From positions 10,557,501-10,621,500 of the forward strand of contig CM049410.1 in assembly GCA_026929865.2 (NCBI GenBank): DNA of 64,000 nt. Reading direction: 5' to 3'. This document shows, in pieces, positions 49,184 through 61,964 of the stretch (position 1 is its first letter; every line of letters starts with the position of its first letter). The position numbers were made by a program, and so were the translations under genes. Under the pieces are notes generated by a model, which saw only the letters and a list, made by a program, of their open reading frames with translations, did not search any database and had not been told where the DNA came from. Source of the stretch: Hyperoplus lanceolatus (Eukaryota; Chordata; Actinopteri; Uranoscopiformes; Ammodytidae).

Positions 49184-50541
49184 TAGGGCTGGGCGATATA
49201 TCGAATTTATTCGATGTATCGCGAGATGTGCTCCAGGGGATGTATAAAATGACCCTATCGCGACCATCGAATACAAATTGGCACGTAATGTGTTTTTTTT
49301 TTAGCCGCCGCCGCCACCGGCAAACTCGCTGGTGTTCGCTTCTCTCGCTCTTTCCTGTGGCTCTCTGCCGCAGACTACATGCATTGGCAACTCACTCACT
49401 CACCCCTCCCAACCAGAGTCTCCTGGGCGCGCACCTGTGACGTAGTCTGTGCCTTGAGAGTGTTTACTTTAATCGCCATGTGAAAACAACGACGAGAGGG
49501 GGAGAAAAAAGACGAGGGCTCTGATGCTCTGATGCTCTTATGACAGCCGAACGAGCGGGTGGAGGGGGCGCAAAAGACGGCGATGGTGGCCGTCGTTCAT
49601 AGCATGGACCTTTTTTGTAGACGGGCGCTTGACAGCATAAGCGGCCGCTGTACAGAGCCTGGTCCTTATGAGAGGAAGGCGAACGAGCGCCGGGGGAGTT
49701 TTTGGTCCAACGTCACAAAACCACGGCATCCCATTTATTACGGGCAGCCTCTTATAATAGGTCCATGTCAGCACCAAGGGAGGTGCACACCGTTTATTAA
49801 CTAAAAGTCTATGTAAAGTAAACTACATTTGCGAGTATTTTTTATAAAATAAAACAGTGTTTTAGTGATAATGCAGGAGGGCTAGATCAATAGGTACGAT
49901 GAGCCACCTGCTGTTTGCGCTCACATGAATCTCTCTCTCGGACTAACAGGCAGAAAACGAAACTTAATTTACACTATAGACTGGGAGCAACTGCTCTTAA
50001 AGCGACAGTAACCATTATACATGTCACAGCCTTTTATACACATAGACTACTATTATGGATCAAAACCGGTTCTGCATTTAAAGTGTGGCTGCTATCTTCA
50101 GGGGGTTAGTGGTGATAAACAATTAGTAAGTGGTTGTAATGAGTCATAATTAGTGTTCTCAGTTTACAGATTAACAGAAGATGGAAAAAACTGTTTCCAA
50201 ATAAGATAATGCTGGATCCATTGTATGGGAGTGGAAGGATGTGGAATAATCAATACAATGTGCAAACTCTTTGCCATGTGCAAGTTTCAAATTGTTCCAA
50301 TAGAAATCACTAAAGAATATAAACATGTTTCATGTAGCCTAATGCATTGTTAGTGCAGACACATTTTGCAGGGACTATTTAAATCATATTACTGGTGTGA
50401 TGTTATGCAAAAAATTAAATAAATTGAGCATTTAGGATGTGCTTTAGAGGAGATTTGAAATATATCGAGATATATATTGTGTATCGAGATATAGTAAAAA
50501 ATTATCGAGATATTGATTTTTGCCCATATCGCCCAGCCCTA
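49184..50541. mobile_element. Non-autonomous hAT-type transposon nested in the second layer
   Basis: TAGGGCTGGGCGATAT at the left is mirrored by ATATCGCCCAGCCCTA at the right. Exact 8-bp duplications GTATGTAC lie at 49176-49183 and 50542-50549. The element is 1,358 bp, and no ORF resembles a transposase. Confidence 0.85.
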
Positions 50542-50785
50542 GTATGTACGTAAATAAAAAAATTGCATCGAGATGCATTGAGAATCGATTTTGAATCGAA
50601 TCGTTGACCTCGGAATCGGAATCGGAATCGAATCGAATCGTGAGGTGCCAAGAGATTCCCACCCCTTATTATGTATTGTGTTTTAGGTCTTAAATTTCAT
50701 TCAAGGTGGTATTAAAAAGGTCTTAAAAAGCCTTAAATTTGACATGCTGAAACCTGCAGATACCCTGTATGAACAAATAATGTTA

Positions 50786-50795
50786 TTTATTTATT
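50786..50795 (-). terminator. Candidate tcf20 polyadenylation signals
   Basis: Two overlapping AATAAA hexamers on the minus strand lie about 135 bases after the tcf20 stop, between it and the nested transposon stack. Confidence 0.45.
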
Positions 50796-50928
50796 TTGAT
50801 AGAAAAGCCTGAAAATTATCACTATGATATATCCTGAAAATATACACTCAAAAGGTACAAACACACATAAGTTAAGTTCAAACTTACAGCTCCCAGAGTC
50901 CTGCGTCTCTTCCTCTTCTCTGTTTCTC

Positions 50929-53900
50929 TCAGCCTCTCTCTGATTGCTCAAGGTAAACTGACTTGGCTGGCCGGATGGTCTGGGTGAACTGAGAGAAGAA
51001 GAGACGAGGGGAGAAAAAAAAGAAAGACTCAGGTTAAAGGGAGAGATTTAAATAAATGAAGCTGACGGCTCAGTCAATGATAGGGGCGTGGGCCACTAAA
51101 GTGGCAGACAAAAGACAGGGACCATTTTTTGAATGAATATTCCCTAGAAACAGTATGAAAAACCAACCTCTCCTTTACCTTGTGCTTCGGACACCGCAAT
51201 GAGAAGTTATCTTCATTCAGAGAGCAATCTGGAACAGGGACATAAAGTATCAGTCCTGTACAGATATTGTGACAGATATCAGATATAAGTAGAAAAGGAT
51301 GTTTTTCTTTGCTTATTTAAACATGCACATATATCCATTATTGGATTGCATCCATTATTAAAATGTTTACATTAACTCCCTGATGCCATTGCACCTGTTA
51401 TTATAGAATCCACTCACCTGCTTCAATAGCGCATAGGTAGTGGTAGCGAAGTGTACAACCTTTACTGTAGCAGCCAAGCGTTGAGCCAACCATCTCGCAG
51501 AGTGAGCAGCACTGGGCAAGGACAGACAGAATGGCAAAGAAGAAATCAATACTTCTTTAAACTGTGCCAGACAGTGAAGAATCGCTTAGGGCCAAGACAA
51601 TGCTAAAAATCAATAAACCCATAACACTATTAATAATATAATGTAGAGCATTTGTTATATATTATTTCATGACATGTACCATAAAATATAAACAACTGAC
51701 TAACACTGGAATTCAAAATCTGCCTTTCATGTCATGAACATGCAATAACCTAGAACTAAACAGGTCAAATAGATACAAAGAACACTCACTGTTTCTCTGG
51801 CACCATCTAGTGCCTCCTGTAGGCCATACAGTCTCCCATTCACAAGGTATACTCCACTGGTCCACACTATACATCCTTCGTGGACCCACAGCTCCTCTGG
51901 GTCCATAGGCATCTGAGGCAGCTGGGCAAGTTGAGCCAAGGGTCCAAGGGAGTCCAAGGCTGGCGGAGGGGGCTGAAAGGGCAGGGACGCCTTACTGTTG
52001 GATGGCACCATTCTTGGGGAATCCTCACTAGATTTGTGCCTCCTTTTAAAGCGGGGATGTGACGTCAGCTTTCTGTGCTGAGGTCTTTGTTGAGTTTCCT
52101 CTGTCGACTGCTGCAGCTGTTGCTGTTTCTGCATCTGTTGCTGGTCAATCTCAAGGTCTGGTTCTCTCTTGAGCTCAGGGATAGGTCGGATATCTAGACT
52201 CATGTCCCAGGTTAAAGATGTTGTTTTACTGGTGGTGGGGGAGGAGGAGGAAAAGGAAGCGGTATTACTGAATGGACCGGTCATATGCTTCATCATTTCC
52301 TCTCCAACAGCTATGGAGGCAGTTCTTACTGTAGTGGTGAGAGATATTGGGTTTGAATCTCGGCTGTTGGCATAGTCACGCTCAGTTAGGGGCTTGGTAA
52401 AGTGAGCATCTTGTGTTTGTGTCTCTTGGATAGTGCTCAATGCTGTGGAGCTCATGTCCGAATTTGGTCCTGTTTTGTTTGTGCCTGCGGATCCTTGACA
52501 TTGTCTGACCTGGGGCTGGTTCTTGGGGAGCTTTGCAGCATATTCAGCCGGATAAAAAGGCCCATAGAGATCTCCAAGGTGTTTGTAATTGGCCCATTTC
52601 TGACAAAGGCAGCAAAGCAGACGGCCAGAGTGATTGGTCTCTGTAATCACAGGGCCTGAAACAACATAGCCTGATGAAGGAAGTGCTTTTCCTGACTGAA
52701 GTTCAGTTTCCACATCATCTGAATCCCTTTTCTCCGACTCTCTGTCTCTGTCCTTCTTGGATAACTGGGAGGAAAGAGCTGGGACCATGAGAGAATCAAT
52801 TCCACTCCCGCTTGCTTTCCCTACAACTGCACTACGCTCTCCTTTAGTCTTTTCCTCCTCAGCATTTATAATGGTGCACACTGCCCCAATCTCTGGTACT
52901 TTTTTCTCCACATGTATGTGTGGAACAAACGGGCCCTTTCTATTTGGATCCACAAGTGCTCTGTTTGTGACAAGGCTCCCTCCAGCTCCTAAAGGTGTAT
53001 CGGGGTCATCTTTGGCCAATGATGGCGCTGTCGCTGCTGCTCCTCTCTTTCTCCTCCTCTGTCGTCCTCTGGCTTCTAGTGGGGCATCTTCATCTTTCAC
53101 ACCTTTGCGTCTCCTTCGCACAGGTTTGACCTCAGTCTCCGGCTGCTGTGTGTCCTCACTCTCAACATCCACTTTCACCACCTGGGTTAAAATGGGCGGG
53201 GCCAGCGGCAGAGCGCTTTCATTGTCTGTTAGAAGGGGTGCTGTAAGGTCTGGTGTGTCGCTGGTTTTGTGCACTGTCGATAGGGTCGTGACAGCATCTG
53301 TAGTTGGAGTGAGTGGGGCAGGAGGAGCACTTGTACTCTGAGCCTGAGAAGGAGAATGACCAGGTGTTTGGCCTGAGTTCTGGGCCCGTTTTTGTTTATT
53401 CACGCTCCCTACAGGCCTTCCCTTTTTCTTGCCTGATGGGAAATAGCCTTTGGGCACAGAATCTTGTGGGGACAGACTGGACCTACTTGAAGACATCTGA
53501 TGTTGTCTATTCAGCATATGTCCCTGACCTTGGCTATGGTGGGGTGGGGTGGTTCCATAGTAGTCACTGCCAGGATAATTATCAAATCCTATGCCAGATT
53601 CTTCGAGTTTCTGCCTAAGAAGGTTAGCAGCAGACTGCTCTCCTCTTCTGGTCTCTAGCTGCTGGTAAGTGTTGGTGAAATGTTGAATGTCTGACAGGGC
53701 AGAAGACGATGGAGGTGGGGAACCCTGGACTGGGCGAGGAAGAGGCGGAGGTGGGGGTAAAGGTCCGAGCAAAGCAAACTCCTCTTTGTCACCAGATGCT
53801 GATGCTACAGCGGCTCCTAATCCAAAATCAAAGTCTTGTTGTTTTAAGGCTTGGGACGTTTGATGTGGATCACATGGGTAGGCAGACGGAGGTAAAGGCC

Positions 53901-56900
53901 CAGGCTCATCGACTACTCTGAAAGGAATCAGGTCATTCAGTGAGTGACTGTCATCCATGTAACTATCATCCCCTCCTGTGACACTAGGAAAATGTGCTAT
54001 GTCTTGGTCCTGTGAATCATTAAAAGGTTGGATTTCTGAGTGAGAGAAGCCTGGGTAATGATTTGATTCATCATCAGCATGGCCCGCTGGCTTTTTATTA
54101 TTTGGTGTGATTTTCTGGACTATTGCCTCCAGTTTCAAACCTCGTCCTTTTCTTGGTGTCGAAACCTTGGTATTAGCAATTGACGGAGATAAAGGTTGTA
54201 AATAGGTATTCTCTCCAAGTATAGGAGAAGATAGTCTGAGGCTTGCGATCTCTGAACTGGATGAATCATCTTCATTGTGATGGCTAGACTCAGACTGAGC
54301 CCCAGGGGAGTGATGTGAATTTGTGGCAGCCCTCTGCTGAGACACATCCTGGAGCTGCCTTTTGGCGGGAATAGGAGAGATAAAAGAACGAACTCTCCTT
54401 CGCAACATTAACGGATTTGTGTCTCCAGAACCCCCAGCTTTAATCTGACGCTGCCCTTGTGGCTGAGTGGGGTTCATTTCAGCAGAGGGCTTAATGGAGC
54501 TGGATGGAGTGGTAGGGCAGGGAAGTTTGGCTTCCTCTGCTGCTCCTCTGGAAACCTCAGGTTCAGCAGCATTTGGGCCATGTATCACTTGTGGAAGAAC
54601 AGGGCCATGTGAAGCTACAGGAGGAGGTGGTTGTGTTCTGTAGTAGGAGTCCCCCTCTATCATTCGTGCACCTTCTCTTCCAGGGTGTGTTGACTCCCAC
54701 ATTTTCAAATCAAAATACGCACTTTGATTTTGGAGAGAAGGTTTGGTTACATGTAGATCACCAGACATGTCAGCTTGGGAAACCACCCTCTGTCTCTGTT
54801 CTGATTGGCTGACCCTATGTCTTCCTGGAGAAGAACCAGACTGCATCATCATCTCCTTAGATGGCCTGTTCATTGCTTTAAGCCAATCGTTCATTTCATG
54901 GGGGTGATGAGGATTGCCACGAGGTTGAGGATACATTTGAAGCTTATTGTTGGATTGAGTCTGGGGGGATAAATTGTGGTATGAATGGTGGGAGGGAAAA
55001 TGTGGGTTACTGCGAGGCATGATATGACCGTCCCTTGCATCTCCATATCGATATCCAGGAAAGCTGCTGCTACTGCCAGTTGATAAATCAACACCATGAA
55101 GATAAGATTGATGCCTTGAAGGTGAAGATAACGGATTAGTGCTCATGGGATGAGAAGGCAAGGGTGCAATATCAACATTACCTCGCCTATAGGGGTCAAC
55201 ATTCATTACAACAGATGAGTGAACAGACTTGGAATGATACTCCATATCAGCCTCATTAGCTCCACCACTGCCATGATGATCAGTTTGTAACTTGGCAGCA
55301 TCTAGTCTAGTCTCTTTTGATGCTGTTTCCATTTTCACCAATTGTTTCTCTCCAGTATCCTTCTTACTCAGATCACTGGCTTCTGCTGCAGAGGAAAATG
55401 GCTGTTGAATCACAGAGGCTCCACTCTGAATTTTCTCCCGCTCTCTCTCTCTGTCACTTTCCCTGTCCCTCTCTGGTGTGCTACGTCGGTTTGGCGACAC
55501 ATCACAGATGACAGAGCGCCGCTCTGATGGGGCTAATATGGAGCATGATGATTTTTGAGACTCTGTTTGACCAGTGTCGCCTGTTAACGGCTCTGGCTCT
55601 TGCAAAAGGAGCTCCTGCACAGCAGAGGATGGAGTGGTCACATTAGATAACGCTTTTCTCTGCGGTAGAGAATAGTCGGCTAAGTTGATATGTTTTGGTG
55701 GGGGTTGACGAGAATCTGTAGCCTGTGGTAAATTACTCTGGGACACACCCACTTCATTTTTTTCCGCATTTTGAAATATCTTAGTGTTGGACACTTCTGG
55801 CTTCACTAAGGACTGAGGATTTGTGGTAAAATCAGCCTCACTGCCATGCCTCATGTTTGGATGTGGAGTTTTTCCAGAACTACACATTTGAGCAGACACA
55901 GCCGAAGCCTCAGTTACTCCACTTTGCATCCTTATACTTTCAGTCATGCTATACGGATGTCTGCTTTGAAACTGTTGTTGAACTTGGAGATGGGCAGGAA
56001 ATACCTGCTCTGGTCTGCTATAACGTCTATCTAAATTATAACCTTGAAGAACCTCTTGTAAAAGGCTTGGGAATTGCTGCATTTGCGAATTATCCTCGTG
56101 ACCTTTATCCCCTGCTCCTTGCCCTCTCTTTACCAAAGACTCTGCTACAGAACCAGAATCTTTTGGATGCATATGTCCATAACCACTTTGTGATTGTTGG
56201 TACCCCAAATATCTGGAATTTGAATCCATTGCACTAGCAAGTCCAGCCCTCCCTCTGTTCTTCATTGACAAATCTGAGCCATATGTTGATTCTGGGTGGC
56301 CATATTTATGTAGTCCAGACTGGGGCAGATTTTGAGGCCGTCCAAAATTAGTTTTCTGGTGAATTGAGGAATATAGACTCAAATCTACACCTTCCTCCCC
56401 ATTGTGAATGCTTGACTCTCTCAAGTAAGACTGTGACTGTTTCTCTTCTATACTGTTGTCTTGGGGTTGCTTGCTTTTCTCAGTGTGACTTCCGTCAGAC
56501 CGAGTTGAAACAATCACACCAACACTACTGGCACTCTGCTGTTCATCAGACGTGTGCTTCTCTTCCTTCTCCTTATTTTGTAATCTGGATGCATTGTGCA
56601 ACCTATCTTCTTTGTCCTGACCATTTTGTGTTTTGACATCTCCATCTTGTTTCATATGACTACTGCCCTTTTCTGTGTTCTCAACTGTGCCTCTGTTTTC
56701 ATTTTTGATGACATTTTTAATTTCTGTAGTCTTCCTATGGCTACCTCTGCGGTCATTAAATGTTAAACCAGGCTCTGAGACACTGTTTGGCTGTAGTGGA
56801 GGAATACTGGAGGAAGTGGATGAGGGGGATGAGGAAACCGGAGGAGTCGAATGTGAAGTTGGGCCAGTCTCTGATGTTTGACATCCAAAGGATGGAGACG

Positions 56901-58932
56901 ATGATGAAAAGGGAACGTGAGCTTCATTTGCTTTTGTTTCAGACATAATTGGCTCTTTTGGAGGTGAATCAGAGGTGACTGTTTTAACATTTGATGCTTG
57001 GCCAGTCTGTGTTTGACTCTGAGACGGAGGTTGATAGCTAGTTGGTTCAGATCCACTGCTTGCACCACTCATTTGCCTCACTCTCACATGCTCCTCACGC
57101 GCCACTTTGGTCCCTAATGAGCCTCCGACTGACATCAGTGAGGAGTCTTCATCAGCACCAGCATCTAAGCTGGCACCATCACAGATCCCAACTGCACTTC
57201 CATCTTTAACTGTGCTAGTACTTGAGGCTGCACTTGCATTTCGACTCCTTGGCTGAGATATGGACGCACCATGAGTTGCCTGTTGCATCTGCCCCCCATC
57301 TTTCCCCTTCTTCTGTGATAGCACTGTGTCAGTGAGAAGCATGTGTTGAACTGTGTTTGGTAAGTTGGCTACTTGTGAGCTCAAGGCATTGAGACTATTC
57401 AGGCCAGAATCCTGCATTTTCTCAAGTGGAGAAGATGAATAAAGAGAGGAGCCCTCCTCTCGAGATCCAAATCCTGCGCCTAGACCCATTTTGTTGCGGC
57501 CTGTTGGAGGAAGACTGCTCCCTCCAACTGCGCTCATGCTGTGAGCTTTATGGCTGCCACTGCTACCACAACTACTAATGCTGCTATTTGAATTGGGCGT
57601 GGGACTTAACTGAGGCATGGTCTGCAGTAATCTACCCTGACCAAGGTTGCTACGGGGGTTTGATGTCGGAGGATGTGTAGGACCATGACCTGAGGGGTTT
57701 CCATGTGCCTCTGAAACGCCCATCAAAGGGGAAGGAGAGGAGCTACAACTGGGTGAATGCACTGCAGAGGCAGCTGGAGAGGGGTTGGATATCGGGCTAA
57801 AGTTTTGGTTAATTTGGGTGTGTTGAGCATTGGGATGCATTGGGGATTTGGCTATTTCTTGAGATGCTGCCGGAGGTATATTGGATGGTGGATGATGTTT
57901 AGCATAAACAGAGCCTTGAGAGGGGCCCTGGTGCTGCATCTTGAGGGAGTTGTCATAACCCACCCCTAAATTGTGCTGGGAGTTGCGGTGTTGTAGTGTG
58001 GCTTGCTTATGAAGTGAGTGTGTTTGTGGGGAATATCCGGGATAATTTGAAGCATGGTAACTCTGTTGAACATTCTCCATTGACCCCACATTGTTAGCAG
58101 CAACTGAACTGGAGTTAGAACTGGAGTTGACACTCATAGAAGTGTTGACTTTGGGGTCGAACCCAGTGCCGACAGCCCCATCCAGATATCTCTGCGGAGG
58201 GGGGCTGTATATTCCTGATGACCCCGTAGATGCTCCACCCTGTGGGGAGTAATGTGGGTACTGTGGTGTCATTCTGTGCCCAGAGTGTGGATAGCTCCTG
58301 TGCTGCTGTCCATGGTGGACAGCTGGGAAGGTCTGCCCGTGCTGCCGATGCTGCATCTGAGAAACTGGCACTGACTGCATTGCAGGGTTCTGACTCATAT
58401 TGTACTGATGAGAAGGAGAGAAGGCTCCAGCACCAGCTCCTCCAACCGAACCAGAACTGGTGCCATAGTCTACTGGATATGGTGCCATCAGGCCAGATGA
58501 TGGTGCAGAGCCAGATCCAGCATGTCGGTACTGATGAGGTATATGTCCATCGATATTAGGGTAAGCAAAACCTGCCCCATAACCCATGCCCCCCCTTCTG
58601 TGCCTGTCCTTTCCACCCATTGAAAAATAATAATCCATGACGTCCTTCCTGTAAGGGTTGTTAGCGTTGCCACTGTGAATGTTACCCTGTGTTGGCGTTG
58701 CCTCCACAGCTCCTCTGTTTCGAGCACTGTAAGCAAGCATGTGACTGGCTTGACTGGGGTGCTGATGGCCTCTGTGCTGGCTCTGCTGTTGCATCCCTGC
58801 ATAATCATCAGTCATCCTTGGAGAGATCTGGGGGTCTGCTGGCTGAGGGGGATACAGAGGTCCCCCTCCACCCCTCCCACTGAAACCCGGGGGAAGAGAG
58901 GGGGGAGCTGCACTGTTAGAAAAATTCTGCAT
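50929..58932 (-). CDS. tcf20: Transcription factor 20 (TCF20/SPBP-type chromatin regulator)
   Basis: Minus-strand coding exons 51790-58932, 51418-51511, 51179-51228 and 50929-50988 give 7,347 nt (2,448 residues); human TCF20 is about 1,960. All borders are AG/GT and in phase. Landmarks: [20 protein letters not shown] near 92-111; long Ser/Gln/His-rich disordered regions; [16 protein letters not shown] near 1594; an AT-hook-like [16 protein letters not shown] near 1832; basic segments RRRRKG and RQRRRKRG near 1940-1965; [19 protein letters not shown] near 2001. The C-terminal extended PHD finger starts at CCLCQKW (about 2100), resumes at [20 protein letters not shown] and is completed by the small exons ([19 protein letters not shown]...[25 protein letters not shown]). 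The protein ends YLEQSERG, as in human. TCF20 is a nuclear nucleosome-binding co-regulator related to RAI1. The ATG at 58932 starts the conserved MQ(N/S)F N-terminus. Identity is near certain. Confidence 0.96.
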
Positions 58933-60650
58933 TGTTATTCCAAGTTTGGATTAAAAACGGAAATATCTGTCAGTGCCTATACCAGGGAATGCTTCTGATC
59001 AGAAACTGGAAGGTTAAAGGCAGTAACCATAAATGTCAACAAGAGAGTCTCTGGTCTGGCAGTAAAATAAGGAAATGCTTTCGAAATTCACCAAAGACTT
59101 CCAGCTGGGGAATATATATCGCAGATGTTATGATCACTTTTTTGTAGCAGAAAGAGGATAGGGAGGTTTCACAGATTTTTTTTTAAATCAATATATGGAA
59201 AGGCCAAATGGTAAAAATCTTATTCCTTCAATATGATGACATTAAAAAAAGATAGAAGATGGATCTTATAAAAACGAATTTAAAAAAAGATAGAGCAAGA
59301 TATGAATTGAAGCAGGTTTCTACTGCAGAAAAATACAAGTCTTAAAGCGTGCAGTCATTTCCATAAAGCTGAAGCAGTTTGGCACTGAGCAGGCGATGAT
59401 ATCATTGACGACTAAAAAACCACCATGTGAGATGTTCAACCTCAAATGTCTATGTATACACTACTCTATGATAACAGCTCAAGCAAACAGAGCCATAGTA
59501 GCATTAAATGTTGTCGTGACTTAACAGCATCTTGTGCAAAAAAAACTATAAACTAAAAAAATATCTCAATAAAACCATTGAGACTTCGTTCCCTCAACAA
59601 CAATCCTTCAATTCAATGGCACGCGCAATTGTGCAGGGACCTGACTCACACCTGTGTGAGACGAAAACTGCAGTAACTCCAATGAAGAGATCTAAATGCA
59701 GACCCTCACTTATCACTCCCAGAGGCAAAAACTCCATTGATGATCTTGTCAAGTCTTGGAGTTTAATACTTTCTGAGATAATCTTTTTCTTGATCATTCC
59801 TTTTCAAATACGGTTTTCTTTTTTGCTAATACATGTGATAATTCATACTGGAGAAGTCTTTTGGTCCCTATTAAGTAATTGTTCTTTCTTTGACTCTGTG
59901 TAGATTCTTCTTGCTGCTTTCCTGTGTCGCCAACATGTAGCCAGCTTACCTTAGCTTTTTTCTGTCAATCATTTAATTCTACCTTGTTCCATGGCAAAAA
60001 AAAAATCCAAAAGAAGGGTATTCCATTTATTCGACTTTATGTCAATTCAAGCTCCTGTTTTCAGTTTTTCTTCAGTATTTCCATGCAGAGAAGTTCATCT
60101 TCCAGGAGCTGCCGACCAGAAGCCTTCACAACTCTGAAAATACACAAAAAATGAATCAAAAAAGTGAGCATTATAAAATTAAAAGAACCTTTTATTTCAC
60201 AACCATACCAGAGTTTTGTTTTTTATTTTCATTAAATAATCATAAAGTTAAACACACTGGGGTTACATAATACTAAAAACATTTGGGGGCCTATGTTTAG
60301 CATTCTTTTTGTCACAGTAGGTTTATTCAGCAATGCATTGGTTAATTATGACGTACTCAGTAATGCAACTGTAAAATAAAAAACGTTGAGCCTTTGTTTA
60401 GGCCTTCTGTAACCTAACCGATCAGATTTCCAAATTGTTGAGACTGTGTTCATTTATTTATTATTCTTTCGGACAATTCCACACAATACACAATTTTCTC
60501 TTGCAAATATTCATACATCATACTTTGTGTTGTCCGAAGGGAGACGGAAGAAGCCAAAGGCTTATCAGGTCCCGCCCCCATTTTCATCAAATTCGGATTC
60601 AGATACACAGTTACTGTTACAGAAAATAAAAATAAAACAAAAAACACATT
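58933..60650. other. tcf20 5' UTR / upstream intron region
   Basis: A possible acceptor (CACTGACAG on the minus strand, near 58973) could start the coding exon. Beyond it no exon or repeat end was recognised. A short ORF at 60533-60620 is discussed under rejected items. Confidence 0.35.
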
Positions 60651-60921
60651 TTTATATATATATATATATATATATACAGTATCTCACAAAAGTGAGTACA
60701 CCCCTCACATTTCTTCACATTTTTCTTTATATCTTTCCATGGGACAACACTGAAGAAATGACACTTTGATACAATGTAAAGTAGTCAGTGTACAGCTTGT
60801 ATAACAGTGTAAATTTACTGTCCCCTCAAAATAACTCGACACACAGCCATTAATGTCTAAACTGCTGGCAACAAAAGTGAGTACACCCCTTAGAAAAATT
60901 TTACAAATTGGGTCCAAAGTG

Positions 60922-61230
60922 TCAATATTTTGCTTTGCCATCATTATTTTCTAGCACTGCCTTAACCCTCTTGGGCATGTAGTTCACTAGAGCTTCACAG
61001 GTTGCAACTGGAACCCTCTTCCACCCATTTATGACAGCATCACAGAGCTGGTGGATATTAAAGACCTTGCGCTCCTCCACCTTCTGTTTGAGGATGCCCC
61101 AAAGATGCTCAATAGGGTTTAGGTCTGGAGACATGTTTGGCCAGGCCATAACCTTTACCCTCAGCTTTTTTAGCAAGCCACTGGTCGTCTTGGAGGTGTG
61201 TTTGGGGTCGTTATCATGTTGCAATACCAC
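60922..61230 (-). pseudogene. Tc1 transposase C-terminal fragment (left arm)
   Basis: An open 102-codon stretch covers the second and third catalytic acidic residues of the DD(34)E core: HDNDPKHTSKTT, then WPNMSPDLNPIEHLWG, then VATCEALVNYMPKRVKAVLE to the normal C-terminus. The first catalytic Asp is absent. It is better preserved than the plus-strand copy in the right arm. Confidence 0.85.
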
Positions 61231-61249
61231 CCTGCGGCCCGTTTACGAA

Positions 61250-61964
61250 GGTTGAGTGCACGTGGTCAGCGTCGTACACAGAGGTTGGCTTTGGAAAATA
61301 GACGTATGAGTGCTGCCAGCATTGCTGAAGGGCTTGAAGGGGTGGGGGTCAACCTGTCAGTGCTCAGACCATACGCCGCACTCTGCATCATACTGGTCTA
61401 CTGGCTGTCATCCCAGAAGGAAGCCTATTCTAAAGATGATGCACAAGAAACCCCACAAAAAGTTTGCTGAAGACAAACAGACTACGGACATGGATTACTG
61501 CAACCATGTCCTGTGGTCTGATGAGACCAAGATACATTTATTTGGTTCAGATGGTGTTAAGAGTGTGGAGCGGCAACCAGGTGAGGAGTACAAAGACAAG
61601 TGTGTCTTGCCTATAGTCAAGCATGGTGGTTGGAGTGTCATGGTCTGGGGCTGCTGAGTGCTGCCAGCACTGGGGATCTACAGTTCATTGAATTCTAACA
61701 TGTACTGTGACATACTGAAGCAGACAGATCCCCTCCCTTCATAAACTGGGCCGCAGGGCGTACTGCAACATGATAACGACCCCAAACACACCTCCGAACG
61801 ACCACTGGCTTGCTAAAGAAGCTGAGGGTAAAGGTTATGGACTGGCCAACATGTCTCCAGTCTTAAACCCTATTGAGCATCTTTGGGGCATCCTCAAACG
61901 GGAGATGGAGGAGCGCAAGGACTCTAATATCCACCAGCTCCTTGATGTCGTCATGAATGGGTAG
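61250..61964 (+). pseudogene. Tc1 transposase fragment (middle and right arm)
   Basis: Pieces of one Tc1 transposase in several frames: ALENRRMSAASIAEGL, then WSDETKIHLFG (first catalytic Asp), then KHGGWSVMVWGC, then MSPVLNPIEHLWGILK. It is frameshifted, lacks the start and the N-terminal helix-turn-helix region, and carries a D-to-V change in the normally invariant SPDLNPIEH motif. Confidence 0.85.

Larger units (their letters stand above)
47265..50666. mobile_element. AGGGGTGGGA-ended transposon, second layer
   Basis: The left end AGGGGTGGGAAAAATAATC and right end GAGATTCCCACCCCT are inverted. AATCGATT/GAATCGAATCG-rich subterminal repeats are typical of a common fish element. TATGTATT occurs immediately left (47257-47264) and three bases beyond the right end, a probable 8-bp duplication with slightly uncertain ends. 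Confidence 0.6.
45679..50767. mobile_element. hAT-like element with CAGGGT ends, outer layer of a nested stack
   Basis: The left end CAGGGTGTCCGCGGATCC and the right end (reverse complement CAGGGTATCTGCAGGTTT) are related termini. Subterminal CTTAAAAAGTCTTAAATTC and GGTCTTAAAAAGCCTTAAAT also pair. Another copy of the same terminus, CAGATACCCTG, lies at 47103-47113, so either two copies or an internal terminus is involved. No matching target duplication was found, so the pairing of ends is uncertain. At least three more elements are nested inside. Confidence 0.5.

Noticed and set aside
52757-53341. Plus-strand frames up to 194 codons opposite tcf20
   Set aside because: Antisense shadows of the biased tcf20 coding sequence, with no splice or family support.
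60533-60620. Exon-like plus-strand phrase (RRKKPKAYQVPPPFSSNSDS)
   Set aside because: It looks protein-like and might be a host exon or a transposon scrap, but there is no clear acceptor and donor pair and no family match.
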